From Victivallis vadensis (GTDB lineage Bacteria; Verrucomicrobiota; Lentisphaeria; Victivallales; GWF2-50-93): 64,000 nucleotides of DNA. The notes beneath the pieces were generated by a model, which searched no databases, was not told the origin of the DNA, and was given only the letters and a program-made list of their open reading frames with translations. Of the stretch, positions 20,404-31,091 are shown piece after piece; the first letter of the stretch is position 1; every line of letters begins with the position of its first letter. The stretch spans positions 1-64,000 of the forward strand of contig CAMCYE010000004.1 of NCBI GenBank assembly GCA_945883805.1, given 5' to 3'. The position numbers were made by a program, and so were the translations under genes.

Positions 20404-21465
20404 CTAATTGTTGAGCCCCAGAAGACATGAGATGATCCTCTCCCTGCCTGTGACAATCATTATCTCTGCAGTCGAGCCCAGCTTGAGGTTGTAGGGTTCA
20501 TCCGTAATGGCTATTTCCACAGGATAATAAAAAGTGTCGTTTTTCTTGACGGGCATCTCATCTATTGCCAGCACCTGCCCCTTGAAATATCCGAAATTGT
20601 AATAGTTGTAGGAACGGCTGCTTATCCTCGCCTTCTGTCCGGGGTGAATCTTGTATATCTTTCTTTCATCGACATATGCAACGTACTTTTTCTGCTTAAC
20701 CCCCGTCATGCGGCAGAGCAGATCCCCCTTTTGCACATATCTGGAAGGCTTGTACGGCATATGAATAATAATCCCGGCTTCCGGAGCCTTGACAGTGTAA
20801 TCAGCCAGATGTTTTTCAAGCGTCTTGAATTCCCTGCCCCTGTTTTCCAGCTTTATTTTAAGAAGCTTCATTTCACTTTCAGCCTGACTGACGATTTTTT
20901 CACCCATCCCTTTGCTGACTTTCTTAAAATCACTTTCAGCCTTTTCAAGAGTCGCCTTATTTTTTATATATTCCACCTCGATATTCTCAAATTCAGTTTT
21001 GGAGATTACGTTCCTGTCAAAAAGGTCTTTGCACCTTTCAAGTTTCCCCACACTTCTGTCAAATCTCTTTCGCGCCTCATCCAGCTCGATTTCAATGTTA
21101 CGGTAGTGCGTGGGCAGCGGGTCTGTGTTAAGGAGGGACAATGAATCTTCCTTCACCTTCAACTCCGCCTCTATCTCTCCTATCAAACCCTTAACCGTCT
21201 CGATTCTGTCTTCCAACTCCGTGGAATCGAGCTTTAAGATGATCTCGTCCTGCTTCACATGCGCACCGTCGTCCTTCAGGATTTCGGTGATTTTCCCGTC
21301 AACCATCGATTTGAATTCATAATCGTTTATGCCGCCGACTTCTCCAAATGCGAAAACAACATCCTCCATCTTGAATAGCGAAAGCATAAGTCCCGCCAAA
21401 ACAACAATCAGGACGGTGATCAGGATAAGCACCCTGAAAATCTTGATTTTTTTGGTCATGCTCAT
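20404..21465 (-). CDS. HlyD-family periplasmic adaptor
   Basis: One TM helix, GKITEILKDDGAHVKQDEIILKLDSTELEDRIE, coiled coil, ADYTVKAPEAGIIIHM. Confidence 0.82.
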   Translation of the reverse strand: MSMTKKIKIFRVLILITVLIVVLAGLMLSLFKMEDVVFAFGEVGGINDYEFKSMVDGKITEILKDDGAHVKQDEIILKLDSTELEDRIETVKGLIGEIEAELKVKEDSLSLLNTDPLPTHYRNIEIELDEARKRFDRSVGKLERCKDLFDRNVISKTEFENIEVEYIKNKATLEKAESDFKKVSKGMGEKIVSQAESEMKLLKIKLENRGREFKTLEKHLADYTVKAPEAGIIIHMPYKPSRYVQKGDLLCRMTGVKQKKYVAYVDERKIYKIHPGQKARISSRSYNYYNFGYFKGQVLAIDEMPVKKNDTFYYPVEIAITDEPYNLKLGSTAEIMIVTGRERIISCLLGLNN

Positions 21466-23435
21466 AAGTCGGCCTTCATTCCGGAATTTTTCATGTTGAT
21501 ATTGGTCTTCCCCATGACGGGCTTGAAAACTTCAGCATGCCTTTTCCCGGACAGTCTGGCCTTGTTGGCATCATACTTCTCATCGGGCTCGTACTCATCT
21601 TCAAACTCGCCGAACACATTATTTTCCGGAAATTCCTTAAAGTCGTCGTCTATATCGTCAATAATCATTTTTCCGGTGATTTTCCTGAAAGCCTTCTCCT
21701 CCTGCGACATGTACATTTGCCGGTAAACCCCTTCTTCCTTGATAAGTGCCTCATGCGTGCCGGTCTGCTTGATTTCCCCGTTTTCCATGACGACAATCAG
21801 ATCGGCATTTTTAACGGTGGAGAGCCTGTGGGCTATTATTATCGTGGTCCTGTTCTTCATGAGGTGGTCGAGGGCGTCCTGCACCAGATATTCGGAGACC
21901 GTATCCAGAGCGGAAGTCGCCTCGTCGAGAATCAGCATTTTCGGGTTGTTCAAAACGGATCTGGCGATGGCGATCCTCTGTTTCTGGCCTCCGGACAGCA
22001 TGGCGCCGTTCTCGCCGATTTCCGTCTTGTACCCCTTTTCAAGCTTTTTCACAAACTCCTCGACATTGGCCATTTTTGCGGCCGCCAGTATTTCATCCGG
22101 AGATGCATCCGCCCTAGCATAGGCGATATTCTCCTCAATGGTGCCGCTGAACAGGAAAGGCTCCTGCAGCACTACTCCGATCTTCTCCCTGTAGGATTCC
22201 AGGGCGAGGGTTCTTATATCGTGGCCGTCGACGGAGATCGACCCGCTGTTGACATCGTAGAATCTCAAAAGGAGATTTGCAATGGTGGATTTGCCCGAAC
22301 CGCTGGGGCCGACAAACGCTATTTTCTGACCCGGGGAAATGTCGAGGGAGAAATGTTTTATGACCGACTTACCGTTATAGCCGAAAATCACGTCTTTAAA
22401 GCTGACTCCGCCATTCATCTCTTTTAAAGCAACAGGATTCTCGCATTCGACAATCTCGGGAATAGTGTTGAGCAGTTTCATGATTCTTGAAGCCCCGGCC
22501 AGACCGTTTGATATGGTAGTTGAAAGTCCGCTGATGGAGACAATCGGGCCGAGCAGCATGCCGAGATACGTGTAGAACGCCACAAATTCCCCGATAGTCA
22601 TGGTGCCGTTCATCACCATGGAGCCACCGGCGGCAAGAACAACGAGAATGCATCCTATGTTTATCAATTCCGCAAGTATCCAGAGATATACGCCGTTCAT
22701 GTTTATGTTTATGGTGAGATCCAGCACGGGTCTCAGCTGCGAGACAAAATTGCGGTTCTCCGTACGTTCCTTCGCAAAAGACTTCACCACCCTCACGCCA
22801 TTTATCGTTTCAGCGAGATTGGCGGATATCTCGGACATCTTTTCACTCAAATCAATTTGCTGCGTCTGCATTATCTTCCTGAAATAAATGAAGTTCACAA
22901 GCTGCAAAGGTATCAGTATCAGGCAAATCAGGGCGATTTTTGGACACATCATGAAAAGAACGCCGGTGATAAAGACAATTACGAACGTGTTCATCGCCAC
23001 GGTTGCCAGACTTGCGAATATCATCTGTTCGAGTCTTGCGACATCGGAAATAACATTCGATATGAGTTTCCCAGCCCTGTATTCGGTATAAAAACGCAGT
23101 GAGAGGTTCTGGAGATGCTTAAACAGCTTTTTCCTGATGTCGAACATCAGCCTCTGTGAAATATAAAACAAAAAGTAATGGCTCATATAAAAGAATATTG
23201 AGCGCATTGCGTAGATAAGCACAATAGAGCCGAGTATCGCGTAAAGCAACCCCAGGTCAGACGCCCCAAGCACCCGGTCTATTATTATTTTCAGCATCCA
23301 GGGAAGTACAAGCCCCAAATTGGCAAACACTATCAGACTGACTATACTGCCCACTATAAGATATCTGTATGGCCTCAAAAGTGTTATGAAATATTTGTTT
23401 TTTTTCATTTTCCGTATTATTTCTTTTGTTTGCAA
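21462..23435 (-). CDS. ABC transporter, permease-ATPase fusion (exporter)
   Basis: Six-TM region; AFVGPSGSGKSTIANLLLRFYD, LSGGQKQRIAIARSVLNNPKMLILDEATSALD. Confidence 0.94.
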   Translation of the reverse strand: MQTKEIIRKMKKNKYFITLLRPYRYLIVGSIVSLIVFANLGLVLPWMLKIIIDRVLGASDLGLLYAILGSIVLIYAMRSIFFYMSHYFLFYISQRLMFDIRKKLFKHLQNLSLRFYTEYRAGKLISNVISDVARLEQMIFASLATVAMNTFVIVFITGVLFMMCPKIALICLILIPLQLVNFIYFRKIMQTQQIDLSEKMSEISANLAETINGVRVVKSFAKERTENRNFVSQLRPVLDLTININMNGVYLWILAELINIGCILVVLAAGGSMVMNGTMTIGEFVAFYTYLGMLLGPIVSISGLSTTISNGLAGASRIMKLLNTIPEIVECENPVALKEMNGGVSFKDVIFGYNGKSVIKHFSLDISPGQKIAFVGPSGSGKSTIANLLLRFYDVNSGSISVDGHDIRTLALESYREKIGVVLQEPFLFSGTIEENIAYARADASPDEILAAAKMANVEEFVKKLEKGYKTEIGENGAMLSGGQKQRIAIARSVLNNPKMLILDEATSALDTVSEYLVQDALDHLMKNRTTIIIAHRLSTVKNADLIVVMENGEIKQTGTHEALIKEEGVYRQMYMSQEEKAFRKITGKMIIDDIDDDFKEFPENNVFGEFEDEYEPDEKYDANKARLSGKRHAEVFKPVMGKTNINMKNSGMKADL

Positions 23436-23908
23436 AAACGATGAGCATAAAGCATTCCATATTAATTATTATTAATATATTCAGTTAATCATCAACGTAA
23501 TATACATATTCACAATAAAAAATCCTTGGAACTTCAATTGACAAGGTGTCCCATCTCTGGCACATCATGACGCGTATATTTTCATAATATAATCATAACT
23601 TGCTGCAAACATTGATGTTATATATATTTTCACAAATGGCACACTCCATTCCCAATATGACACACCAGTACTGGATTCGTTGGGCGAAAGAATTTCCGAA
23701 CCTTTATTAAGACAAGCAGACGCTTGGCGTTCTCAGGAATGCCGTCTGGTCGGCTCTATGCAATTCTTCTGTAAAAGTCTTTCCACACGAGATTATCAGT
23801 CAAAAACTACACCGGAATTTTTCAGTAAATGCAGCTTTCACAATTCTGCAAATTGTGGAAACTGGCACTTAAACTGATATAGTTTCCCTGAAAAACTATA
23901 AATACGGG

Positions 23909-25630
23909 ATGAGTATGCGGAATTCGCAAAAAAACATAACGTTCTTGGAAGTCAATTCATCGTATTCACACACGATGCTTTCGTATGGATATCTCCGTGC
24001 ATACACCGAAAAAATGCTGTCCGGATGGAACTGGAACCACATCGAGACAACCACCAATGAGGACGGAGATGCCGCCCTCCTGAAAACATTGTCCGTCAGA
24101 CCGGACGTAGTCTGCGCCACGTTATACCTTTTCAACCACGAATATACTGTAAAAATCCTCAAGAAACTGAAAAGGCTTCTGCCAGACTGCATGATTTTCC
24201 TAGGCGGTCCGGAATTCCTCGGCAACAATGAGGAATTCCTGCGAAAGAATCCGGAAGTGAGCGCCACAATACGCGGAGATGAAAGCAGTTTCCATTCCCT
24301 GCTGGCAAATCTGGACAAAAAAGACAAATGGAAAAAGATCCCCGGTGTGTGCTTTGTCCGTAACGGCAGATATTCCGATGCCGGTTTTGCGAAATTCGCA
24401 GGCAGTCTTGATGAAACCCCCTCACCATATGAAAAAGGACATTACACATCGGGCAGACCTTTCTACCAGATAGAAACTTCCCGCGGCTGCGGAGGGAAAT
24501 GCAGTTTCTGCACCAGCGCACTGTCAGACGGCATCGCCTGTTTCAGCATTTCCAGAATAAGAAATGAACTTGAAATCCTGAGCAAGGCTGGCATCCGCGA
24601 AATCCGCATTGTTGACCGGACTTTCAACGAAGACAAAAAACGCTCGACGGATCTCCTGAAAATATTCAGGCAGTATCCTGAAATAAGGTTTCACCTTGAA
24701 ATAAATCCGGCACTTGTCGATCAGGAGATACTGGATGAGCTAAACCTGTTCACGGCGAAACGACTCCATATCGAGACAGGAATACAGACCCTTTGCGAAA
24801 AGAGCCTCAAATCGGTCAAGAGATTCGGCTCTGCCGAAAAAATGCTTTCCGGACTTAAAAAGCTCCGCCACTTGGAAAACGCCGAACTTCACGTCGACCT
24901 GATCTCCGGACTGCCGGAACAGAAATTCAGCGATGTCCTGAACGATGTGAAAAAGCTTATCAAGGTCAACCCCCATGAAATCCAGCTCGAGACCCTCAAG
25001 ATCCTTCCCGGAACGTCAATCTCGGTCAATCCGCCGCCTGGGAATGTTTCAAACCCCCTGCCCCCGTATGAAATCCTTGAGACAAGGACAATGACGGCAG
25101 GCCAGCTCCAGACGGCAAAACATCTTTCCAAAATGCTCGATTCATATTTAAACATCCCCAGATTGAAGAACTTATTCAGGTTCGCATTCATCCGGGACAA
25201 ATCATTCATTGAAAAGTTTCTCCGGCATCTTGAGACAAATTCGGATCCGATGCAGAAACATCATCTCGACAGAAGACTTCTGATGTTGAAAGACTACGCC
25301 GACAAAAATGACACACTTCTTGCTGAATCCGTAATTTTCTTCTGGTTATCAGGAGGATTTCCTCCTGATAAATGTATCACGGGCATCCTGCCTGTGACGA
25401 CAAGAAAAATAAAAAATATCCGAAAAGATGAGCCACCGGACGGGAAGAACATTTTCACATCCGCTGAAAATATTTCCCCGTCAAAAATAATTGAAATCGA
25501 ATTCAGTTTCAACGCCGCTGATTTATGGCTGGATCCGGAGGCGAAATTGATGAAAGGCAAATTCAAATATCTTTTTTACACAGCACAAGGCAGCAGAGTC
25601 ATGAGGATTCAGAGTCATCCCGAAGGATGA
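23909..25630 (+). CDS. B12-binding-domain radical SAM protein
   Basis: N-term cobalamin-binding-like LPDCMIFLGGPEF; ETSRGCGGKCSFCTSAL CxxxCxxC motif. Confidence 0.87.
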   Translation: MSMRNSQKNITFLEVNSSYSHTMLSYGYLRAYTEKMLSGWNWNHIETTTNEDGDAALLKTLSVRPDVVCATLYLFNHEYTVKILKKLKRLLPDCMIFLGGPEFLGNNEEFLRKNPEVSATIRGDESSFHSLLANLDKKDKWKKIPGVCFVRNGRYSDAGFAKFAGSLDETPSPYEKGHYTSGRPFYQIETSRGCGGKCSFCTSALSDGIACFSISRIRNELEILSKAGIREIRIVDRTFNEDKKRSTDLLKIFRQYPEIRFHLEINPALVDQEILDELNLFTAKRLHIETGIQTLCEKSLKSVKRFGSAEKMLSGLKKLRHLENAELHVDLISGLPEQKFSDVLNDVKKLIKVNPHEIQLETLKILPGTSISVNPPPGNVSNPLPPYEILETRTMTAGQLQTAKHLSKMLDSYLNIPRLKNLFRFAFIRDKSFIEKFLRHLETNSDPMQKHHLDRRLLMLKDYADKNDTLLAESVIFFWLSGGFPPDKCITGILPVTTRKIKNIRKDEPPDGKNIFTSAENISPSKIIEIEFSFNAADLWLDPEAKLMKGKFKYLFYTAQGSRVMRIQSHPEG

Positions 25631-25870
25631 CGGATGGATGGATTGTCGGATTACCCGCCTTCGCTAAAATGCTACGGCGCGGCAAGATGGATGATTGGGT
25701 TTGAGTTCAAAGAAAATCTAAAAGAGTTCCTGTATGCAAAAAACGGAAAAGTTATTTTACGAATTTATCACAGGATTGTTCTATGCTTCTGTCTTTGATA
25801 CGCAACCATCCAGCAATCCAATCATCCCTGGCCGTCCGGCACGGGCAGGCCAATCATCCATGGGACGGCA

Positions 25871-26809
25871 ATGAACATGAACGGAGAAACAGGGACACCA
25901 CTTGCCCCGAAACCCGCTAAGTCGCCGGAACTCACGGCTGGCATGTCATGCAGGGAGGCCGCGCTCCGCTCCTTTGACTTTTATTTTCGGAACTTTTTAT
26001 GGAATGAGAAAGGGGCTCGTATCGGAAATGATCCTGAATTCCTTCATTATCTTCGTGTAGCTTCAAAGAGACTCAGGGTCGCCCTCGCTGTTTTCGAAGA
26101 ATATTTCCCCGAAGACAATATTTCCAGTTACAGAAGTGAGTTGAAATCACTGGCGCAGATATTCGGAAAGGCCAGGGATACTGACGTTTACCTGGAATTC
26201 CTCAGTGACACGGCCTCAAAGATGACGAGTCCGGACGAGCTCAGCGTTTTCAACAAATACAAGAACTTTTTCCTCAGGAGGAAAAAATTTCGCCAACGGG
26301 CCGTTTTAAAAAAGCTGGACACGAAAGATTATAAATCATTTGTTGCCGAATTCGCAAATTTCATTTCTCGAAATCTCCCCGCTGAAAACGCAGGCGCTGA
26401 AACGCCGGTGTCTGAAATCATTGACCTAAAAATAAGGGCAAGGCTTGAAGAACTCATCAAACATTCAGAAAAACTGACCCGCAATTCCTCCGATTCCAAA
26501 CTCCACAAGTTCAGAATTAAATGCAGGAAGCTCAGATATGAAGTGGAGATTTTCCTCGATGTCCCCGGCAATAACTGGGAGGAGTTGGACAGAAGGCTGA
26601 TCGAACTTCAGCGCTCGCTCGGCTCGCATCACGACGCAGTGACAGCCGGAAAAAAACTGGCCTCATACATAAGAACACACAAGGAATATTCAAAATCCAG
26701 AACTTTGAAAAAATTGAGGAACCTCCAGAATGAAAGAGCTTCGAAGTTCAGGAATGAATTCTTTGTAATATTTTTTCACATGAAAAAATATCTCAGACGC
26801 TGTCTTTAA
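25871..26809 (+). CDS. CHAD domain protein
   Basis: LHYLRVASKRLRVALAVFEEYFP, LHKFRIKCRKLRYEVEIF. Confidence 0.85.
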   Translation: MNMNGETGTPLAPKPAKSPELTAGMSCREAALRSFDFYFRNFLWNEKGARIGNDPEFLHYLRVASKRLRVALAVFEEYFPEDNISSYRSELKSLAQIFGKARDTDVYLEFLSDTASKMTSPDELSVFNKYKNFFLRRKKFRQRAVLKKLDTKDYKSFVAEFANFISRNLPAENAGAETPVSEIIDLKIRARLEELIKHSEKLTRNSSDSKLHKFRIKCRKLRYEVEIFLDVPGNNWEELDRRLIELQRSLGSHHDAVTAGKKLASYIRTHKEYSKSRTLKKLRNLQNERASKFRNEFFVIFFHMKKYLRRCL

Positions 26810-28217
26810 GCCTCTGAATCACCTTCTGATTCGCCTCGTAGAAGCACATCGCATCAGGAGAGGTGATGACATCCTGCCTTGACTGGTCCATAACCTTCTT
26901 CCGCTTGACTGAATCACTGAGATATCTCTCGAGATATCTTACAAGTGTCCGCGGACTCAGCTCCTCAAATATGTGCTGTCCGAACTCCTCGACATAATCG
27001 GACGCTATCACTGAGACCAGCTCCTTGCCCGGAGACTTCATCCCCATGGCCATAAGGAAATCATGAACCATTTCCTGACATGTGATTTCGTCGAAAAACG
27101 GAAAGGCAAACCCCTTGCCGCGGCTTAAAATATTGGCGGGACATTCATAGTTGGAAGCTATGATTACAGTTATATTTTCAGGCAAAACACAGCTTCCCCC
27201 GATATTTGTCCTGAAGTAATACCAGTCAATTTTCCTGGTGTCCACATCATCAAAAAACAGGACAAAGCGTCTGTTCGAACGCTTGCCCAATATTGCAATG
27301 AGGTCAACAAGGGGCTTTTCAAGCTCATGCGGTTCGCAGAGGATGAGGGTGAGGTTCTGGAAATAAAGCGAATAGGAAATTGTAAAGTGGGTTTTCCCAA
27401 GTCCGGGAAGACTGGTTATGAGAAGAGGGAAATTCTCGCCTTTTTCGGAGAAAGCCGCAAGATATTTCCTGAAGAATTCCTTCGCCGAAGGAAAACCGTA
27501 GAACTTGCCGACCGGACGAACCGGACCGATTTTCGCCGGAAAAAACCTCCCCTCTGAAAAACGAAAAACCCTGTCTCCCGAAAGAAAAGGATCCATTTTC
27601 TGGAAACGTTCCTGCAGTTCTGCAATCGGCACGGTATGCAAATCTATTTTTGAGTCGAATATTTCCGACATTGAAAGCTTTTCCCGGATGAAAGGGGTCA
27701 GTCTTGTCAGGGAGCTTCCGCTTCTGTCCAGGCTGGAAATAATATCCATGTAATCCACAACGAGCTTAATTCCGGATTTGACAAGCCTGTCGCCGTGGGC
27801 GAGTTTGAATTTTATTATCTCCTCATCCTTTTTTTCGTTGACTAGGCTCTGGTCGAGTGTCGTGGTTTCGATAATTGCGGCAATGAGGATGTCGTTGAAA
27901 TTCTGTTTTCTGCAAAGCGCCATCAGGGAATTGATATAATCTATTGAATCCGGTTCAGTCCCTGAAACATAGCTTCTCCTGGAGGCCGTATTCGGGTTTT
28001 CACGAAGCAGGTCAAGTTCAGAGTCTATTGAAATCAATATTTTGAAAAAGAGGGAAAGGAGTTCGCTGTTCCCCAGTTCCTTGATCTTCAACCCCTGTCC
28101 GGATATATGCTCAAACAGTACATTGAAGCTCGCAAGGGAATCCATTGACAGGACCTTCAGGTCTGCAAGAACAGCCCCTGCATCATTCCCGGAAATTTTT
28201 TCAGTTTTTATCGGCAT
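26793..28217 (-). CDS. DUF815-like AAA+ ATPase
   Basis: LLITSLPGLGKTHFTISYSLYF Walker A; FVLFFDDVD Walker B; NITVIIASNYECPANILSRGKGF. Confidence 0.6.
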   Translation of the reverse strand: MPIKTEKISGNDAGAVLADLKVLSMDSLASFNVLFEHISGQGLKIKELGNSELLSLFFKILISIDSELDLLRENPNTASRRSYVSGTEPDSIDYINSLMALCRKQNFNDILIAAIIETTTLDQSLVNEKKDEEIIKFKLAHGDRLVKSGIKLVVDYMDIISSLDRSGSSLTRLTPFIREKLSMSEIFDSKIDLHTVPIAELQERFQKMDPFLSGDRVFRFSEGRFFPAKIGPVRPVGKFYGFPSAKEFFRKYLAAFSEKGENFPLLITSLPGLGKTHFTISYSLYFQNLTLILCEPHELEKPLVDLIAILGKRSNRRFVLFFDDVDTRKIDWYYFRTNIGGSCVLPENITVIIASNYECPANILSRGKGFAFPFFDEITCQEMVHDFLMAMGMKSPGKELVSVIASDYVEEFGQHIFEELSPRTLVRYLERYLSDSVKRKKVMDQSRQDVITSPDAMCFYEANQKVIQRLKDSV

Positions 28218-28313
28218 GACGGTAATATAAGGGGATTTCGGAGAATTTCACCTAAAGGATTCATAAGATCCCCCCGATTGCCTTTTAATGTAGCACAGGC
28301 CCTGGATTTGCTT

Positions 28314-28458
28314 GGCGGAAGTATTTCCGCACATTTTTAAGCCAAGTCGTTCTTAGATCCCGAGTCACATCATGAGCTCGGGGCAGACTCTTGGCGTTCC
28401 CGGGAACGCTGACCGTCTGGTCGGCTCCATGTATTTCTTGTGCGGAAGGACTTCCGCC
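28314..28458. repeat. Hairpin element GGCGGAAGTATTTCCGCA...TGCGGAAGGACTTCCGCC carrying the AGCCGACCAGACGGTCAGCG core plus an extra nested hairpin
   Basis: Core shared with 8350-8402; interrupted by GATCCCGAG...CTCGGGG. Confidence 0.8.
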
Positions 28459-28680
28459 GAAAGTATCTGGTCGCCGTAGGCGCTGCCATACGCTTGTACG
28501 CCTCAGGCGTGCAGGTAAACATTCTTGCCTGTATCTTCATTTCCAGATGTGATGTTGAGAATACGCTAGGGCGCACAAGTCACAGACACGAAAAACAGAA
28601 ACTACAGATAGGAATGTCTGTGTTACTTTCAAGAAGAAGACTCTTTTTTTTAATGATCCCTCCTGAAAACAAGATGAACA

Positions 28681-28714
28681 AAAAAAAAGCCGGAAGGTTA
28701 ATTCCGGCTTTTCC
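28681..28714 (-). terminator. Rho-independent terminator of pnp
   Basis: Minus strand AGCCGGAATTAACCTTCCGGCTTTTTTTT. Confidence 0.85.
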
Positions 28715-28739
28715 ATTTAGATTTAAATTAAATCAGGAC

Positions 28740-30845
28740 TTATTCCTTGTCGCCCATTTCCGCAAGGGCGGCTTTGCGACTGAGGCGGATTTTCCCGCGG
28801 TCGTCAACACCGATGACTTTGACGGTTATCATATCGCCTTCCTGGCAGATGTCGGTAACCTTATTCACCCTGTAATCGGCCATTTCGGAAATATGGAGAA
28901 GTCCGTCCTGTCCGGGAATCAGTTCGACGAATGCGCCGAATTCCTTGATGGACCTGACCTGACCACGGTAGATTTTTCCGATTTCAACTTCGGCGGTTAT
29001 GTCCTGGACAGCTTTTGTCGCTGCATCGAGGGCATCCTTGTTTGCGGCGAAGATCTTGACGCTTCCGTCATCTTCAATGTCAATCTGTGCGCCTGTTGAT
29101 TCGGTAATGCCACGGATAACACTTCCACCGGGGCCGATGAGGGCTCCGATTTTCTCGGTGTTTATCTTAAGGCTCACAATACGTGGGGCATATTTGCTCA
29201 TTTCGGTTCTTGGAGCCGAAATACAGTCAGTCATCACTTTCAGGATCTTCGTCCTTGCTTCACGGTTGCGGAGCATGGCTGCATAGAGGAGATCAATTGA
29301 AACGCCGGCAATCTTGAGATCCAGCTGGAATCCGGTAATTCCCTTCGGGGTTCCGCACACCTTGAAATCCATGTCGCCGAAGTGATCTTCAGCGCCTATG
29401 ATGTCGGTGAGGAGAATGTTTTTGTCCCCTTCGGAAATGAGACCGCATGAAATTCCGGCAACCGGGTCTGTTATCGGTACGCCCGCATCCATGAGGGCAA
29501 GGGTTCCGCCACATACGCTCGCCATTGAAGTCGAGCCGTTTGAGGCCATTATTTCAGAAACACATCTCACCGTGTAAGGATAATCGACCGGGATAACCTG
29601 TGCGAGCGAACGCTCAGCAAGGTTTCCATGACCAATCTCCCTGCGTCCGGGACCGGAAATTCTTCCGACTTCACCGACACTGAAATTCGGGAAGTTGTAA
29701 TGCAGATAGAAATTTTTCATGTCTGATCCGCCTGTGATGGGATCGCTCTCCTGAGCATCGCGTCCTGCACCAAGGGTGACTATCACAAGCGCCTGGGTTT
29801 CACCGCGGGTGAAAAGGCCTGTTCCATGAACTCTGGGAAGCACGCCTACCTCGGAAGTTATGAGACGGAGTTCATCCATCCCCCTGCCGTCGGGGCGGAT
29901 GCCCTTTTCAACAATTGCGAACCTGACAGTCTTCTCGACGAGATGGTCGAAACACATCTTGAGTTTCATATCCAGTTCTTCAACAGTTTCCTTGAACTTG
30001 GCGGTAATCTCGGCTGAAAGTTCCTTGAAGATAACGCCCAATGCATTCTGTCTGTCCTCTTTTCCAGTCATGAGGCATGCGCTGTCTATTTTTCCCTTGC
30101 AGAAATTATGGACGGCATCCTTTACATTTTCCGGAACGAGATGGAGGGTCGGTTCTTTTTTCTTTCTTCCGCCGACTGCCGCAAGTTCTTTCTGCGCCTG
30201 AATCTGCTTTTCAACAATTCCATTCGCGAAAATCAATGCGTCGCGTAAAAGCTCTTCGGAGCATTCCTTCGCATCGCCTTCGATCATGATGACTTTTCCG
30301 GCAACGCCCGCATAAACAAGGTCAAGAGTGCTAGTGGCCATTTCAGTATGGGTCGGGTTCGCTACAAATTTTCCGTCGATACATCCGACGCGCAGTGCGC
30401 CGATAGGACCGCGGAACGGAAGATCCGACAATGTCAGAGCCACTGAGGCGCCAAGGATTGTCAGCACATCGGATTCGTTTTCGCCGTCAGAACTCAGAAG
30501 CAGAGCCTGTATCTGGATTTCATCGAAAAATCCTTCCGGGAACAGAGGCCGTACCGGGCGGTCAGTCATCCTGCATGTCAGGATTTCTTTTTCGCTGGGT
30601 CTTCCTTCCCGCTTTATATAGCCACCGGGGAAACGGCCCGCCGCACTGTATTTTTCACGGTAGTCCACCTGTAACGGGAGAAAATCGGTGCCAGCTTTCG
30701 CCTTGCCCGAACAGCACGCCACAAGTACCACAGTTTCACCGAGTTGAAGTATGCAGGATCCGTTGGCAAGATTCGCAAGTTTTCCGGTTGAGATCTCAAT
30801 GATACGGCCGTTGCCGATATCAACATTCACTTTTTTTTCACTCAT
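28740..30845 (-). CDS. pnp: Polyribonucleotide nucleotidyltransferase
   Basis: MTDRPVRPLFPEGF, RPDGRGMDELR, C-terminal KH (GALIGPGGSVIRGI) and S1 domains. Confidence 0.97.
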   Translation of the reverse strand: MSEKKVNVDIGNGRIIEISTGKLANLANGSCILQLGETVVLVACCSGKAKAGTDFLPLQVDYREKYSAAGRFPGGYIKREGRPSEKEILTCRMTDRPVRPLFPEGFFDEIQIQALLLSSDGENESDVLTILGASVALTLSDLPFRGPIGALRVGCIDGKFVANPTHTEMATSTLDLVYAGVAGKVIMIEGDAKECSEELLRDALIFANGIVEKQIQAQKELAAVGGRKKKEPTLHLVPENVKDAVHNFCKGKIDSACLMTGKEDRQNALGVIFKELSAEITAKFKETVEELDMKLKMCFDHLVEKTVRFAIVEKGIRPDGRGMDELRLITSEVGVLPRVHGTGLFTRGETQALVIVTLGAGRDAQESDPITGGSDMKNFYLHYNFPNFSVGEVGRISGPGRREIGHGNLAERSLAQVIPVDYPYTVRCVSEIMASNGSTSMASVCGGTLALMDAGVPITDPVAGISCGLISEGDKNILLTDIIGAEDHFGDMDFKVCGTPKGITGFQLDLKIAGVSIDLLYAAMLRNREARTKILKVMTDCISAPRTEMSKYAPRIVSLKINTEKIGALIGPGGSVIRGITESTGAQIDIEDDGSVKIFAANKDALDAATKAVQDITAEVEIGKIYRGQVRSIKEFGAFVELIPGQDGLLHISEMADYRVNKVTDICQEGDMITVKVIGVDDRGKIRLSRKAALAEMGDKE

Positions 30846-31091
30846 TTCAATACCTTTTCTGTTTCACTGCAGTTTATCTGCAGCAATTGTTTTTTTTCGA
30901 AAACAAGAAGTAGTCAGGGTGATTGAATACGGAAAAGAATAACAGGAGTCAGAACAACCATAAATATGGCGGAATCGCGGTATCAAGTCCCGATTTGCAT
31001 ACGGAACCTGATAGCGGCCGAATTCCACTCAGATTTCGACGGTTGCAGTCATCTGTTAGTATATTCCGTTTTCAGTCAGACTGAAAACTGC

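Noticed and set aside
21537-22427. 296-aa plus-strand ORF
   Set aside because: Antisense to the ABC transporter ATPase domain; coding evidence is on the minus strand
23440-23900. AT-rich intergenic region considered as a ncRNA or tRNA locus
   Set aside because: No cloverleaf or T-loop GTTCRANTC signal; contains a degenerate repeat copy instead
26793-26809. 17-bp overlap of CHAD and DUF815-like genes
   Set aside because: Ordinary convergent gene overlap; no sign of a special function
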